A stretch of 64,000 bases of DNA, taken from contig JAZROD010000044.1 of NCBI GenBank assembly GCA_045648505.1, positions 62,001 through 126,000 of the forward strand, given 5' to 3'. Source of the stretch: RGIG8700 sp045648505. Lineage in GTDB: Bacteria > Bacillota > Clostridia > RGIG6154. The translations under genes were made by a program, and so were the position numbers. The notes below the pieces were generated by a model. It was given only the letters and a program-made list of their open reading frames with translations, was not told the origin of the DNA and ran no database searches. Every line of letters begins with the position of its first letter. The stretch's first letter is position 1. Shown here in pieces: positions 24,749 through 32,398 of the stretch.

Positions 24749-24784
24749 TTGCTACACCTCCCCACTATTCACTAACTCTAGTCT

Positions 24785-24813
24785 ATTTTATTATATTTAT
24801 TTTAAAAAGTCAA
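24785..24813 (-). promoter_or_regulatory. Promoter of divIC
   Basis: Minus strand TTGACT (24808-24813), 17 bases, TAAAAT (24785-24790), between the yabQ terminator and divIC. Confidence 0.7.
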
Positions 24814-24823
24814 TATTTTTCAC

Positions 24824-24852
24824 AAAAAAAAGCAACATCACCGTTGCTTTTT
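24824..24852 (-). terminator. Terminator overlapping the end of yabQ
   Basis: Minus strand AAAAGCAAC/GTTGCTTTT with a following T run. The TGA of yabQ lies in the loop, so the last codons form the 5' arm. Confidence 0.8.
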
Positions 24853-25245
24853 AATGATTCTTTTTATAAATTGCCTCCAACTGTTATTTTTACTGCCCAA
24901 GGCAAGCTTTTTAAAAGGAATTGTGATTACTTTAAAAAGAGCAAAAACTTTGTCCCATAAATATATAAACAAAGAGCTTAACAACCATCTGTAAATGGAA
25001 AAACCGAAAAGGGTGAAGAAAAATTCGTACCATCTCAACACACCGTTATTGGCAAAAAAAAGAGCAGAATATATAATCACCGTTTCCCCAAGCCAGAACA
25101 AAACATCTTCAATGGCAACCATCAGATATGAATTAAAGCCGTTTTTTCTTAATGTCTTGAAAAAATCATACCATACACCGCTTATACAACCGCACACTAT
25201 ACACCAGCCAACAACCAGAAGCTCCCCTGAAAGTGTATTCTTCAT
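24838..25245 (-). CDS. yabQ: Spore cortex biosynthesis protein YabQ
   Basis: A 135-residue integral membrane protein with about four membrane segments and a basic C-terminus (KLALGSKNNSWRQFIKRIIKKQR). The N-terminal segment GCISGVWYDFFKTLRK is characteristic. YabQ is needed for cortex formation and normally made in the mother cell. It overlaps yabP by four bases (ATGA). Confidence 0.9.
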   Translation of the reverse strand: MKNTLSGELLVVGWCIVCGCISGVWYDFFKTLRKNGFNSYLMVAIEDVLFWLGETVIIYSALFFANNGVLRWYEFFFTLFGFSIYRWLLSSLFIYLWDKVFALFKVITIPFKKLALGSKNNSWRQFIKRIIKKQR

Positions 25246-25508
25246 TTAAACAACCCTGACCAGAAACCGCCTCTGCCGTTTGTTTCCTCCCGGTAGGCTA
25301 CCGAATCTATGTTTCCGTCTATTATCAATTCTCCGTCTGCTGTGTTAAACTTATTTATGTGCATATTGCTTCCCTTAACCACAAGCTCTCCCATTACAGT
25401 TGAAAGCTCCACCAACTCTTCATTATACACACCAATGTCCTTCACTCCGCTTATTAAAAGTTTTTCTCTTTTTTCCAGTATTATGTTATGTAATTTATTT
25501 TCTTCCAT
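25242..25508 (-). CDS. yabP: Sporulation protein YabP
   Basis: An 88-residue soluble protein of the YabP/YqfC family; the core is HNIILEKREKLLISGVKDIGVYNEELVELST. ATG 25508 follows GGGGGAC by six bases; the frame open to 25541 has no better site. YabP and YabQ are paired cortex-assembly proteins under sigma-E in Bacillus. No sigma-E site was confirmed here. Confidence 0.9.
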   Translation of the reverse strand: MEENKLHNIILEKREKLLISGVKDIGVYNEELVELSTVMGELVVKGSNMHINKFNTADGELIIDGNIDSVAYREETNGRGGFWSGLFK

Positions 25509-25557
25509 AAATTTGTCCCCCTTTTTAACATTATATTTCAAGGGGGACTAAAATATT

Positions 25558-25803
25558 CTAATCAAACTGTCTGTACATCAAAGGAGCATCGTCTTTTGTT
25601 ATATGCTTATCGTCAACTTTCAGGATTTCAACTTTAATAATTTTTTCTCCGATGGTAATTTCCATTATATCTCCCACATTAACTTGTGCAGAGGCTTTTA
25701 CAACTTTACCGTTTATGGCTATTCTTCCTTTATCACAGGCTTCATTTGCCACAGTTCTTCTTTTTATTATTCTTGAAACCTTCAGAAATTTATCAACTCT
25801 CAT
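25558..25803 (-). CDS. rqcP: S4-domain ribosome-quality-control protein RqcP (YabO)
   Basis: An 81-residue single S4-domain protein: MRVDKFLKVSRIIKRRTVANEACDKGRIAINGKVVKASAQV. RqcP binds stalled 50S subunits and helps RqcH add alanine tails. It lies between HU and yabP, as yabO does in Bacillus. Confidence 0.92.
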   Translation of the reverse strand: MRVDKFLKVSRIIKRRTVANEACDKGRIAINGKVVKASAQVNVGDIMEITIGEKIIKVEILKVDDKHITKDDAPLMYRQFD

Positions 25804-25819
25804 TTATATGCCTTTCCTG

Positions 25820-25852
25820 AAAAAAAGAAGCAACCTTGAAAAAGGTTGCTTT
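25820..25852 (-). terminator. Terminator of the HU gene
   Basis: AAGCAACCTT (25828-25837) and AAGGTTGCTT (25842-25851); the A run at 25820-25826 is a T run on the minus strand. Confidence 0.85.
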
Positions 25853-25871
25853 TTTTCTCAAAGTGTTATTA

Positions 25872-26144
25872 TTATTTAATAGCATCTTTGAATGCTTTAC
25901 CAGCTTTGAATGCAGGTGCTTTTGAAGCTGGGATTTTCATAGCAGCGCCAGTAGCAGGGTTTCTGCCTTCTCTTGCAGCTCTTTCTTTAACTTCAAATGT
26001 ACCGAATCCAACTAACTGAACTTTGTCGTTAGCTTTTAAAGCTCCTTCGATGCTTTCGATAACTGCGTTTAATGCTTTTTCAGCGTCCTTTTTTGACAAT
26101 TCAGCTTTTGCAGCAATTGCAGCAACTAATTCTGTTTTATTCAT
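25872..26144 (-). CDS. hup: HU family DNA-binding protein
   Basis: A 90-residue nucleoid protein: MNKTELVAAIAAKAELSKKDAEKALNA, followed by the DNA-binding beta arm GFGTFEVKERAAREGRNPATG and PAFKAGKAFKDAIK. It is full length, with its own promoter and terminator, which fits high expression. Confidence 0.97.
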   Translation of the reverse strand: MNKTELVAAIAAKAELSKKDAEKALNAVIESIEGALKANDKVQLVGFGTFEVKERAAREGRNPATGAAMKIPASKAPAFKAGKAFKDAIK

Positions 26145-26215
26145 TATATATTCACCTCCTAAGTGATTTAAACTTTCTTTAGTACGGGCAAACCGCCCTT
26201 ACAAGTTACAAATTC

Positions 26216-26244
26216 ATTATACATAATAATTTTGATTATTTCAA
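26216..26244 (-). promoter_or_regulatory. Promoter of the HU gene
   Basis: Minus strand TTGAAA (26239-26244), 17 bases, TATAAT (26216-26221). The leader contains a small GGGC/GCCC hairpin before the AGGAGGTG site. Confidence 0.85.
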
Positions 26245-26301
26245 GTGTTTTTATTAAAATTTTTACAATTTTGATTAAAATTAGCGCTTTTTTATGGGTT
26301 T

Positions 26302-27885
26302 TTAAAGAAATCTGCCTATGATTTTATTGATTTTTTCTGCTCCGGGCATTGAACTTACATCTTCTTTTGTTATTCCTTTAAAGAGAATAAGCCCTGCAAA
26401 ATATAAAACAACCGCAAGACCAATGGCAACAACAAGGGCAATTTTATAATCTGTAACGCCCTTTGTAAGGTCATAAACAAAGTATGTTGCCACACCCATA
26501 ACCAGGGCAGAGCCACCTATCTTTAAAACATTTCCCATTCCTACAGATGTATCAAGATATTTTTTAAGAGCAAGAAGGTTTAATCCTGCAGTTACCAGAT
26601 AGCAAAGGTCTGTTCCGATTGGTGCACCGTGAATATTAATAGCCGGATTCCCCACTAAAATATAATTTACAATAACCTTTACTGCCGCACCTATTGCCAT
26701 ATGAACAATTGGTACCCACACTTTACCTATTGACTGCAGAATTGAGTTTGTAACCATAACAAGGCTCAAAAAGATAATTCCGTATGCAAGAATAGATAAA
26801 AGCTTTGCTCCACCAAAATCACCCATAAGAAGATTAAGTATAGGCGCAGAAAGTATTGACATTCCCACCGCACAAGGAACTGCAAAAATAAGTGTAAGTC
26901 TTAAAGCAGTTGCGGCGGTAAGGCGTGCTTCTTTTTTATTGCCAAGTGCAATAGCACCTGCAATTGCAGGAACAACACTTACACTCATACCCGTTATTAC
27001 AACATTGGGCATATTGAACATTGTAACCGCATCTCCTGCATAATATCCGTAAAGCTGAATTCTTGTTGCTTCATCAAAGCCTATTGCTTCAAGCTGACGC
27101 ATAATCATTCCAAGATCAATAAATGTTGCCATAGTGAAAACTGTTGCACCAAGAGTAATAGGGACTGCCAGTTTCAAAAGCTTTACAAGAATTTCTTTTG
27201 AACTTCTCACCTGTTCTTCAACAGAAGTTCCCATAAGCTTTTTAATTTCTTTTTTATTTCTGGTGTTGTAGATAAACATATACACAGCACCTATAAAGGT
27301 TCCTGTTGAAACACCAAGAATTGCTCCTGCTGCAGAAAACTGTTTTCCCATTGGAAGCATTACTGCCGCAAGTGCAAGTCCAAGTACAAGCTTACCCAGT
27401 GCTTCAATTATTTCTGAAACCGCAGTGGGAAGCATATTACCAAGTCCCTGATTAAAGCCTCTGTATATACTCATAACGCAAACAAAAAACAAGCTTGGCG
27501 AAAGTGCCATTATGGCATAAGCCGCAGGTTCTGCACGGATAAATGAAGCAAATGTCTGTGCACCAAAAAACATTATTGAGCTTCCTACAAGACCTATAAT
27601 GGTTAAAAGAACCTTTGCAACGCTATATATTTTGTTTGTTTCTCTGTAGTTTTTCGTTGCCACGCTTTCTGCAACCATTTTTGAAATGGCAACAGGAATA
27701 CCTGCAGTTGCAACTATGAACAACACATTATATATGGTATATGCGGCGGTGTATATTCCGATACCGTCCGCCCCTAAAATAAACTTTCTTAACGGGATTT
27801 TATAAACTGCACCTATAATTTTAACAAGTATGCCTGCTATGGCAATTATAAGTGCTCCCTGAACAAAGCCTTGTTTTTTCTTCAA
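26302..27885 (-). CDS. spoVB: Stage V sporulation protein B / MurJ-type flippase
   Basis: A 527-residue MOP-superfamily exporter with about 14 membrane segments. The N-terminus (QGFVQGALIIAIAGILVKIIGAVYKIPLRKFILGADGIGIY) is typical of SpoVB and related lipid-linked precursor flippases such as YkvU and MurJ-like proteins. The start is TTG 27885, nine bases after AGGAGG. It neighbours HU and the yab genes, as in other Clostridia. Whether it serves cortex synthesis only or general lipid II flipping cannot be decided. Confidence 0.88.
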   Translation of the reverse strand: MKKKQGFVQGALIIAIAGILVKIIGAVYKIPLRKFILGADGIGIYTAAYTIYNVLFIVATAGIPVAISKMVAESVATKNYRETNKIYSVAKVLLTIIGLVGSSIMFFGAQTFASFIRAEPAAYAIMALSPSLFFVCVMSIYRGFNQGLGNMLPTAVSEIIEALGKLVLGLALAAVMLPMGKQFSAAGAILGVSTGTFIGAVYMFIYNTRNKKEIKKLMGTSVEEQVRSSKEILVKLLKLAVPITLGATVFTMATFIDLGMIMRQLEAIGFDEATRIQLYGYYAGDAVTMFNMPNVVITGMSVSVVPAIAGAIALGNKKEARLTAATALRLTLIFAVPCAVGMSILSAPILNLLMGDFGGAKLLSILAYGIIFLSLVMVTNSILQSIGKVWVPIVHMAIGAAVKVIVNYILVGNPAINIHGAPIGTDLCYLVTAGLNLLALKKYLDTSVGMGNVLKIGGSALVMGVATYFVYDLTKGVTDYKIALVVAIGLAVVLYFAGLILFKGITKEDVSSMPGAEKINKIIGRFL

Positions 27886-27909
27886 AACCTAACGCCTCCT
27901 GACTTTTTA

Positions 27910-27938
27910 ATTATAGCAAAACTTTTTTCTTTTTTCAA
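27910..27938 (-). promoter_or_regulatory. Promoter of spoVB
   Basis: Minus strand TTGAAA (27933-27938), 17 bases, TATAAT (27910-27915). A vegetative-type promoter for a gene named after sporulation. Confidence 0.75.
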
Positions 27939-27958
27939 GTACACATATATTTTATATA

Positions 27959-27987
27959 TTGCAATAAAGCACAGTTTATGGTACAAT
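27959..27987 (+). promoter_or_regulatory. Promoter of the Cys-rich small protein
   Basis: TTGCAA (27959-27964), 17 bases, TACAAT (27982-27987). It is divergent from the spoVB promoter. Confidence 0.7.
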
Positions 27988-28017
27988 ATACAAAAATGTG
28001 TCGAAAGGAGCTACATT

Positions 28018-28188
28018 ATGGAAACAGTACCTATGTGTGAAACCTGTATATTCGGAAATAAAATTATATGTACTGAAAATATTATATGTAAAAAGTATGG
28101 CGTTTTAGAAGCAGACGCTCCCTGCAAGCACTATAAATTTGACCTTACAAAAAAACAAGTCCGCAAAAAAAGAACAATTAAATTATAA
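28018..28188 (+). CDS. Cysteine-rich small protein of unknown function
   Basis: A 56-residue protein beginning METVPMCETCIFGNKI with six Cys in all (CETC, then single Cys after II, NII and DAP). The C-terminus is strongly basic (KKQVRKKRTIKL). The Cys spacing suggests metal binding but fits no family I can name. It has a good promoter, AAAGGAGC before ATG 28018 and its own terminator, so it is an expressed gene. A longer open frame from 27871 lacks a start site and is rejected. Confidence 0.75.
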   Translation: METVPMCETCIFGNKIICTENIICKKYGVLEADAPCKHYKFDLTKKQVRKKRTIKL

Positions 28189-28225
28189 AAAACAGAAGTT
28201 GCACTGCAACTTCTGTTTTTTGTTT
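28189..28225. terminator. Bidirectional terminator
   Basis: ACAGAAGTTGC and GCAACTTCTGT around ACT, with A and T runs on the two sides. Serves the small protein and the convergent kinase gene. Confidence 0.9.
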
Positions 28226-28243
28226 ATCATCAATAACTTTTAG

Positions 28244-29164
28244 TCATATCTCTGCATTGTCAGCCTTGTTTTTCTCAAAGCTGTCAAGTGCCTTTTCAAC
28301 CTCGTTATACAAAGGAATTGACGGTGCTGCACCCATTCTTGAAACAGCTATTGCCGATGCTGTTGCCGCTATCTGCAACGACTTTTTAACACTGCTTCCT
28401 TTTGCTATTTCCGAAACAAAGTAGCCTGTGAATGTATCTCCTGCCGCAGTTGTATCTTTAACCTCAACTCTGTATGCTGACTGATATATTTTATTTTCTC
28501 CGTCGAAATAAACACTTCCGTTTTTGCCCAATGTCAGAACTATTTTAAGGTGCGGATATTTGTTTTTCAAAACAACAAGTGCCTCTTCCGGCTCACTGCA
28601 TCCTGATATTCCTTTTGCTTCCACTTCATTAAGGATAACATAAGAAATCATATTATAGTCTATATTCATAAGCCTTTCATCAAAAGGAGACGGATTTAAA
28701 ACTATGCACATATTTTTCTCGTATGCTTTTTTTATAATATAATCTATGTTACTTATTTCATTCTGTAAAACTATGATATCTTTTTCTGTAAAATCACAAA
28801 GGACTTCATCTATCATCTTTTTTGTTATTTTTTCATTTGAGCCCGGGAAAAGAAAAATTGAGTTTTCTCCCTTTGCGCTTACCTGAATTATGGCGTGACC
28901 ATTTTTAATATCTGTTTTTTTAAGATAAGATACATCAACTCCGCTTTCCGCTAAAATATCAGAAAGCAACTGTCCGTCATTTCCTATACAGCCTGCGTGA
29001 TATACCTTTGCTCCCGCCCTTGCAAGAGCTATAGACTGATTAAGTCCTTTTCCGCCCGGAAATATATCAAAGGCGTATGTTGTTTCTGTTTCTCCCGGAC
29101 TTACTATGTGGTCAAGAGAATACACAAAATCAATATTACAAGATCCAAAATTCAATATTTTCAT
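28244..29164 (-). CDS. Ribokinase-like PfkB-family carbohydrate kinase
   Basis: A 306-residue kinase starting MKILNFGSCNIDFVYSLDHIVSPGET, with the first PfkB signature GGKGLNQSIALARAG and the second signature DTTAAGDTFTGYF, whose Asp is the catalytic base. Best match is ribokinase (ribose to ribose-5-phosphate). It stands alone with no transporter or regulator nearby, so the physiological sugar or nucleoside is uncertain. Confidence 0.85.
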   Translation of the reverse strand: MKILNFGSCNIDFVYSLDHIVSPGETETTYAFDIFPGGKGLNQSIALARAGAKVYHAGCIGNDGQLLSDILAESGVDVSYLKKTDIKNGHAIIQVSAKGENSIFLFPGSNEKITKKMIDEVLCDFTEKDIIVLQNEISNIDYIIKKAYEKNMCIVLNPSPFDERLMNIDYNMISYVILNEVEAKGISGCSEPEEALVVLKNKYPHLKIVLTLGKNGSVYFDGENKIYQSAYRVEVKDTTAAGDTFTGYFVSEIAKGSSVKKSLQIAATASAIAVSRMGAAPSIPLYNEVEKALDSFEKNKADNAEI

Positions 29165-29205
29165 TTATTTCACCCCAATACCATTATATTATTTTTTCTC
29201 ATAAT

Positions 29206-29243
29206 AATCAAGGTCTGTTTTATTAAAAAACAGACCTTTAACA
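29206..29243. repeat. Inverted repeat, possible terminator
   Basis: AAGGTCTGTTTT and AAAACAGACCTT face each other between the GerMN gene and the kinase. The T run after the stem on the minus strand is poor, so termination is likely but not certain. Confidence 0.5.
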
Positions 29244-29249
29244 ATATAT

Positions 29250-30164
29250 TTACTTTTGTATAAGTTCACTGTCTCTTGTAAAAGGCTCGTTGAAAATAAG
29301 ATGAATAAACACATCTTTTTTCTGCCCTTCTATAAGAAACTGTACTCTTTCTACTCCTTCTACTTCTGTAAGGGAGTTAACGATTGAATAAACCGTCATC
29401 ATTTCACCGGCAGAACCGCCTGTGTGCCTGTTTTTAAATTCCTGAGAAAGATTTACAAAACATACGCCTTCTTTGGTTTCAACCGAAAGAATTTTAGTTT
29501 CGGCAGGTATTGTTTTCATAAGCTTTGGATTTACAGGACCTTTTATAAGTTCCTTAAGAACTCTCATTTCCATTGTTTCCTTTTCAGAAACAGTTATCTC
29601 TCTTGCTTCTGCAATAAGCTTTTCTGATTTTAAATCGGAGAAATAAAGTTTTATATATTTCTTTTCTTCTGTTTCAGGTTCTGTATCATATACCACATCT
29701 TCCTTACCGAGAATGCCGATTTCTTCACCGTCGCTGTCCACCATTGGCTCGCCATCAACCAGAAGCTTCACGCCTGTTATTTCGTTCATCATTGTCATTG
29801 TTTTTACAAGAGAGGTTCTTATTAAAATATTTTCACTTTCTTCAGGCGTATATATTTCTTCTGAAAAATCCAGGGTTAATATGCCTTCTGAAAATTTCAC
29901 TGATAAAAGCTTTGTTTCTGCAGGAATTAATCTTACAAGGTTCTGGGAAGACGGACCTTTAAGCAGTTCATTTACTACAGTTTCATATATCTCGTCTATT
30001 GTTGTAACATAAACCTTTACTGTTTCTGACGCAAGCCCGGTTTTTCCTGCACCTGCAAAGAAGAGTTCAGTTTCGTATTCTATTAATCCCTTGTTTTCCT
30101 TTGAGCAGGCACAAATGCCCATCATCAATGCTATACTTAAAATTACGCAAATTATCTTTTTCAC
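29250..30164 (-). CDS. Lipoprotein with two GerMN domains
   Basis: An approximately 304-residue exported lipoprotein: signal peptide MKKIICVILSIALMMGICAC with a lipobox Cys, then two GerMN (sporulation/germination) domains at roughly residues 50-140 and 180-290. The repeated words LLKGP and LIKGP, IPAETKLLSV and IPAETKILSV mark the two copies. GTG 30164 lies 9 nt after GGAG and gives a clean signal peptide; the frame also opens at TTG 30179. It follows the histidine kinase directly, so it may be a sensor-linked envelope protein. GerM itself acts with SpoIIQ in Bacillus. Confidence 0.88.
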   Translation of the reverse strand: MKKIICVILSIALMMGICACSKENKGLIEYETELFFAGAGKTGLASETVKVYVTTIDEIYETVVNELLKGPSSQNLVRLIPAETKLLSVKFSEGILTLDFSEEIYTPEESENILIRTSLVKTMTMMNEITGVKLLVDGEPMVDSDGEEIGILGKEDVVYDTEPETEEKKYIKLYFSDLKSEKLIAEAREITVSEKETMEMRVLKELIKGPVNPKLMKTIPAETKILSVETKEGVCFVNLSQEFKNRHTGGSAGEMMTVYSIVNSLTEVEGVERVQFLIEGQKKDVFIHLIFNEPFTRDSELIQK

Positions 30165-30179
30165 TTTTTTCAGCTCCAA

Positions 30180-31550
30180 TCATCCCAATCTTTTAGGAAT
30201 GGTTATTTTCATTTTTGTTCCGCTATCCACAATACTTTCAACATCAATTTCTCCGCCGTGCATAAGCACAAGTTCTTTAACAATTGAAAGTCCAAGCCCT
30301 GTTCCACCACTTTCTCTGGACCTTGCTTTATCAACTCTGTAGAATCGGTCAAAGATTTTATTTATATCATTTTCAGGAATACCCACTCCGTTATCTGCAA
30401 CTTCTATTCTGCAGTTTTTGCCTTCATCATACACCCCTACTTCAACCTTGCCACCGCTTTGAGTATATTTTATGGCGTTATCGGTTATGTTATAAACCAC
30501 CTGCCACAGTTTTTCTCTGTCCGCCATAGCAATTATTTCGCCTTCTGTTATATGAGTCATTTCAATACCTCTGCTTTCGGCAACAGGTGTTAAGCTTTTT
30601 ACAATTCTCTGGCTCATTTCATTTATGTCCGTAACTTTAAGGCTTAAAGGCTCTGCTTCTGTATCTATTTTTGTCAAAGACAACAATCTTTCAATAATTT
30701 TGTTAAGTCGATCAATTTCGCCTGTTATGTCCACCATAAATTCTCTTATGGTTTCGCCGTCTATTTCAGGCATAGAAAGTACAGATTCCGAAAGAAGCTT
30801 AATAGAGCTTAATGGTGTTTTAAGCTCGTGAGAAGCATTTGAAACAAAGGTTCTTCTTTTCTCCTCCATTTCACTCAATCTGCCCGAAAGCGTATTAAAT
30901 GCTTCCGCAAGGCTTTCAAGTTCTGCGCTTCCTTTGAATTTAACAAGTTCTCTTTCATTTTCAAATTCTGCCCGTGTAAGTCTTGATGTGAGTTTTTCAA
31001 TAGGACTTACGATAATATCCGCCATAGCGGCACTTAAAATACCGATAAGAATACAAACCACAATGGAAATAACATATAAAAGCCATTTTATGTCTTTTAT
31101 AAAATCATCTGTTGCACTTGCAACATTTGTTATATAAACAACACCCACAATTTCAGAATTTGAAATAACCGAAACCGCAGTCTGAACAACTGTTCCCACA
31201 TCTTTTTCCTTATAGTTTGAAACAACGTCCTTACCTTTAACGGCGTTTATGATTTCATCCTTTACGAAGATTTTTCCTTCGATATTGTTATTTATTCCGC
31301 TGTCAAAAATAACTCTCGCATGGATATCGGAAACTATAACACGCATTGAAGACGGAAGATTAAGGTCTTCCACCACATTTTCTATTTGCTTTGGTCTTGC
31401 TTTAATATCTTCAGCAATTAAGTTTGCCACAATGTTTGCATTTGCCATAAGCTCCACTTCTTCTCTGTTATAAAGATAGTTGCCTATGGATGCAGTTACA
31501 TAAGTTGATATAAACAAAAGGGCTAAAACTATAATTCCAAGATATGTCAT
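30180..31550 (-). CDS. Sensor histidine kinase, WalK/ResE-like
   Basis: A 456-residue membrane kinase. Two membrane segments (about residues 4-24 and 156-178) flank an extracellular domain; then HAMP (about 178-232), HisKA with phospho-acceptor His241 (SNASHELKTPLSSIKLL) and HATPase_c with the N box (VVYNITDNAIKYT), G1 (VADNGVGIP), F box and G2 (GGTGLGLSIVKEL). It pairs with the response regulator upstream. A basic segment typical of the N-terminus is encoded before ATG 31550 without an ordinary start codon, so the true start may be upstream at ATT 31604. Confidence 0.93.
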   Translation of the reverse strand: MTYLGIIVLALLFISTYVTASIGNYLYNREEVELMANANIVANLIAEDIKARPKQIENVVEDLNLPSSMRVIVSDIHARVIFDSGINNNIEGKIFVKDEIINAVKGKDVVSNYKEKDVGTVVQTAVSVISNSEIVGVVYITNVASATDDFIKDIKWLLYVISIVVCILIGILSAAMADIIVSPIEKLTSRLTRAEFENERELVKFKGSAELESLAEAFNTLSGRLSEMEEKRRTFVSNASHELKTPLSSIKLLSESVLSMPEIDGETIREFMVDITGEIDRLNKIIERLLSLTKIDTEAEPLSLKVTDINEMSQRIVKSLTPVAESRGIEMTHITEGEIIAMADREKLWQVVYNITDNAIKYTQSGGKVEVGVYDEGKNCRIEVADNGVGIPENDINKIFDRFYRVDKARSRESGGTGLGLSIVKELVLMHGGEIDVESIVDSGTKMKITIPKRLG

Positions 31551-31584
31551 TACAAGTCTTACCCTTGTTTTTCTGAACCAGTTT

Positions 31585-32262
31585 TTAATTTTCTTTGAAG
31601 TAATAACCTACACCCCATTTTGTAAGAATATATTTAGGCTGAGCAGGATTTTCCTCAACCTTTTCTCTTAATCTTCTCATATGAACATCAACTGTTCTTA
31701 CATCGCCTGATTTATTTGCACCCCAGATCAAATCAAAAAGGTCATCTCTTGAATAAACTCTGCCGGGATTTGAAAGGAAAAGGTCAATAATATTATATTC
31801 TTTAACCGTAAGCTCAACAACTCTTCCGTCAACAATCATCTGTCTTGTTCGGCGGTCAAGCTTAACACCTGATGTTTCCTGCGCCTCTTCTGCCTGTTGC
31901 GGTTTTGCTCTTCTTCTTAAAATCGCCTTCACTCTTGCTTTAAGCTCAAGAATGTTAAAAGGCTTGGTAAGATAATCATCCGCACCATATTCAAGGCCCA
32001 TAATTTTATCCATATCATCACTTTTAGCTGTAAGCATAATGATTGGAACAGAGGAGGTTTCTCTGACTTTCTGGCACACCTCAAGACCATCCATTTTAGG
32101 AAGCATAAGGTCAAGAATAATAAGGTCTATGTCCTTGGTTTTTGCAATTCTTACGGCTTCTTCACCGTCGCCTGCAGTTTCAACTTCATAGCCATCCTGT
32201 TCAAAATTAAATTTAAGTCCCTTAACCAAAAGTCTTTCGTCATCTACAATTAAAAGTTTCAT
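31585..32262 (-). CDS. OmpR-family response regulator, PhoP/WalR-like
   Basis: A 225-residue regulator: receiver domain with acidic pocket and phospho-Asp (LIILDLMLPKMDG), the Thr (IIMLTAK) and Lys (YLTKPF) switch residues, then a winged-helix domain (LTVKEYNIIDLFLSNPGRVYSRDDL and RTVDVHMRRLREK). ATG 32262 follows GGAGG at five bases. It forms an operon with the histidine kinase and the GerMN lipoprotein. Targets cannot be inferred. Confidence 0.95.
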   Translation of the reverse strand: MKLLIVDDERLLVKGLKFNFEQDGYEVETAGDGEEAVRIAKTKDIDLIILDLMLPKMDGLEVCQKVRETSSVPIIMLTAKSDDMDKIMGLEYGADDYLTKPFNILELKARVKAILRRRAKPQQAEEAQETSGVKLDRRTRQMIVDGRVVELTVKEYNIIDLFLSNPGRVYSRDDLFDLIWGANKSGDVRTVDVHMRRLREKVEENPAQPKYILTKWGVGYYFKEN

Positions 32263-32290
32263 ATTATCCTCCACTACTTTACTACTTTAA

Positions 32291-32319
32291 ATGATACATC
32301 AAAATCAAAATAATTGCAA
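32291..32319 (-). promoter_or_regulatory. Promoter of the two-component operon
   Basis: Minus strand TTGCAA (32314-32319), 17 bases, TATCAT (32291-32296). Confidence 0.65.
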
Positions 32320-32337
32320 TATTTTTTATGATTTTAT

Positions 32338-32366
32338 TTGAATTTATATGGCTTTTATGTTAGAAT
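32338..32366 (+). promoter_or_regulatory. Promoter of the carboxypeptidase-like/FemAB/racemase operon
   Basis: TTGAAT (32338-32343), 17 bases, TAGAAT (32361-32366), divergent from the regulator promoter. Confidence 0.65.
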
Positions 32367-32398
32367 ATAATTACTATATAATATGCGGTGATAATTGT

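Noticed and set aside
27871..28017. N-terminal extension of the Cys-rich small protein
   Set aside because: This part covers the promoter at 27959-27987 and has no ribosome binding site; AAAGGAGC precedes ATG 28018.
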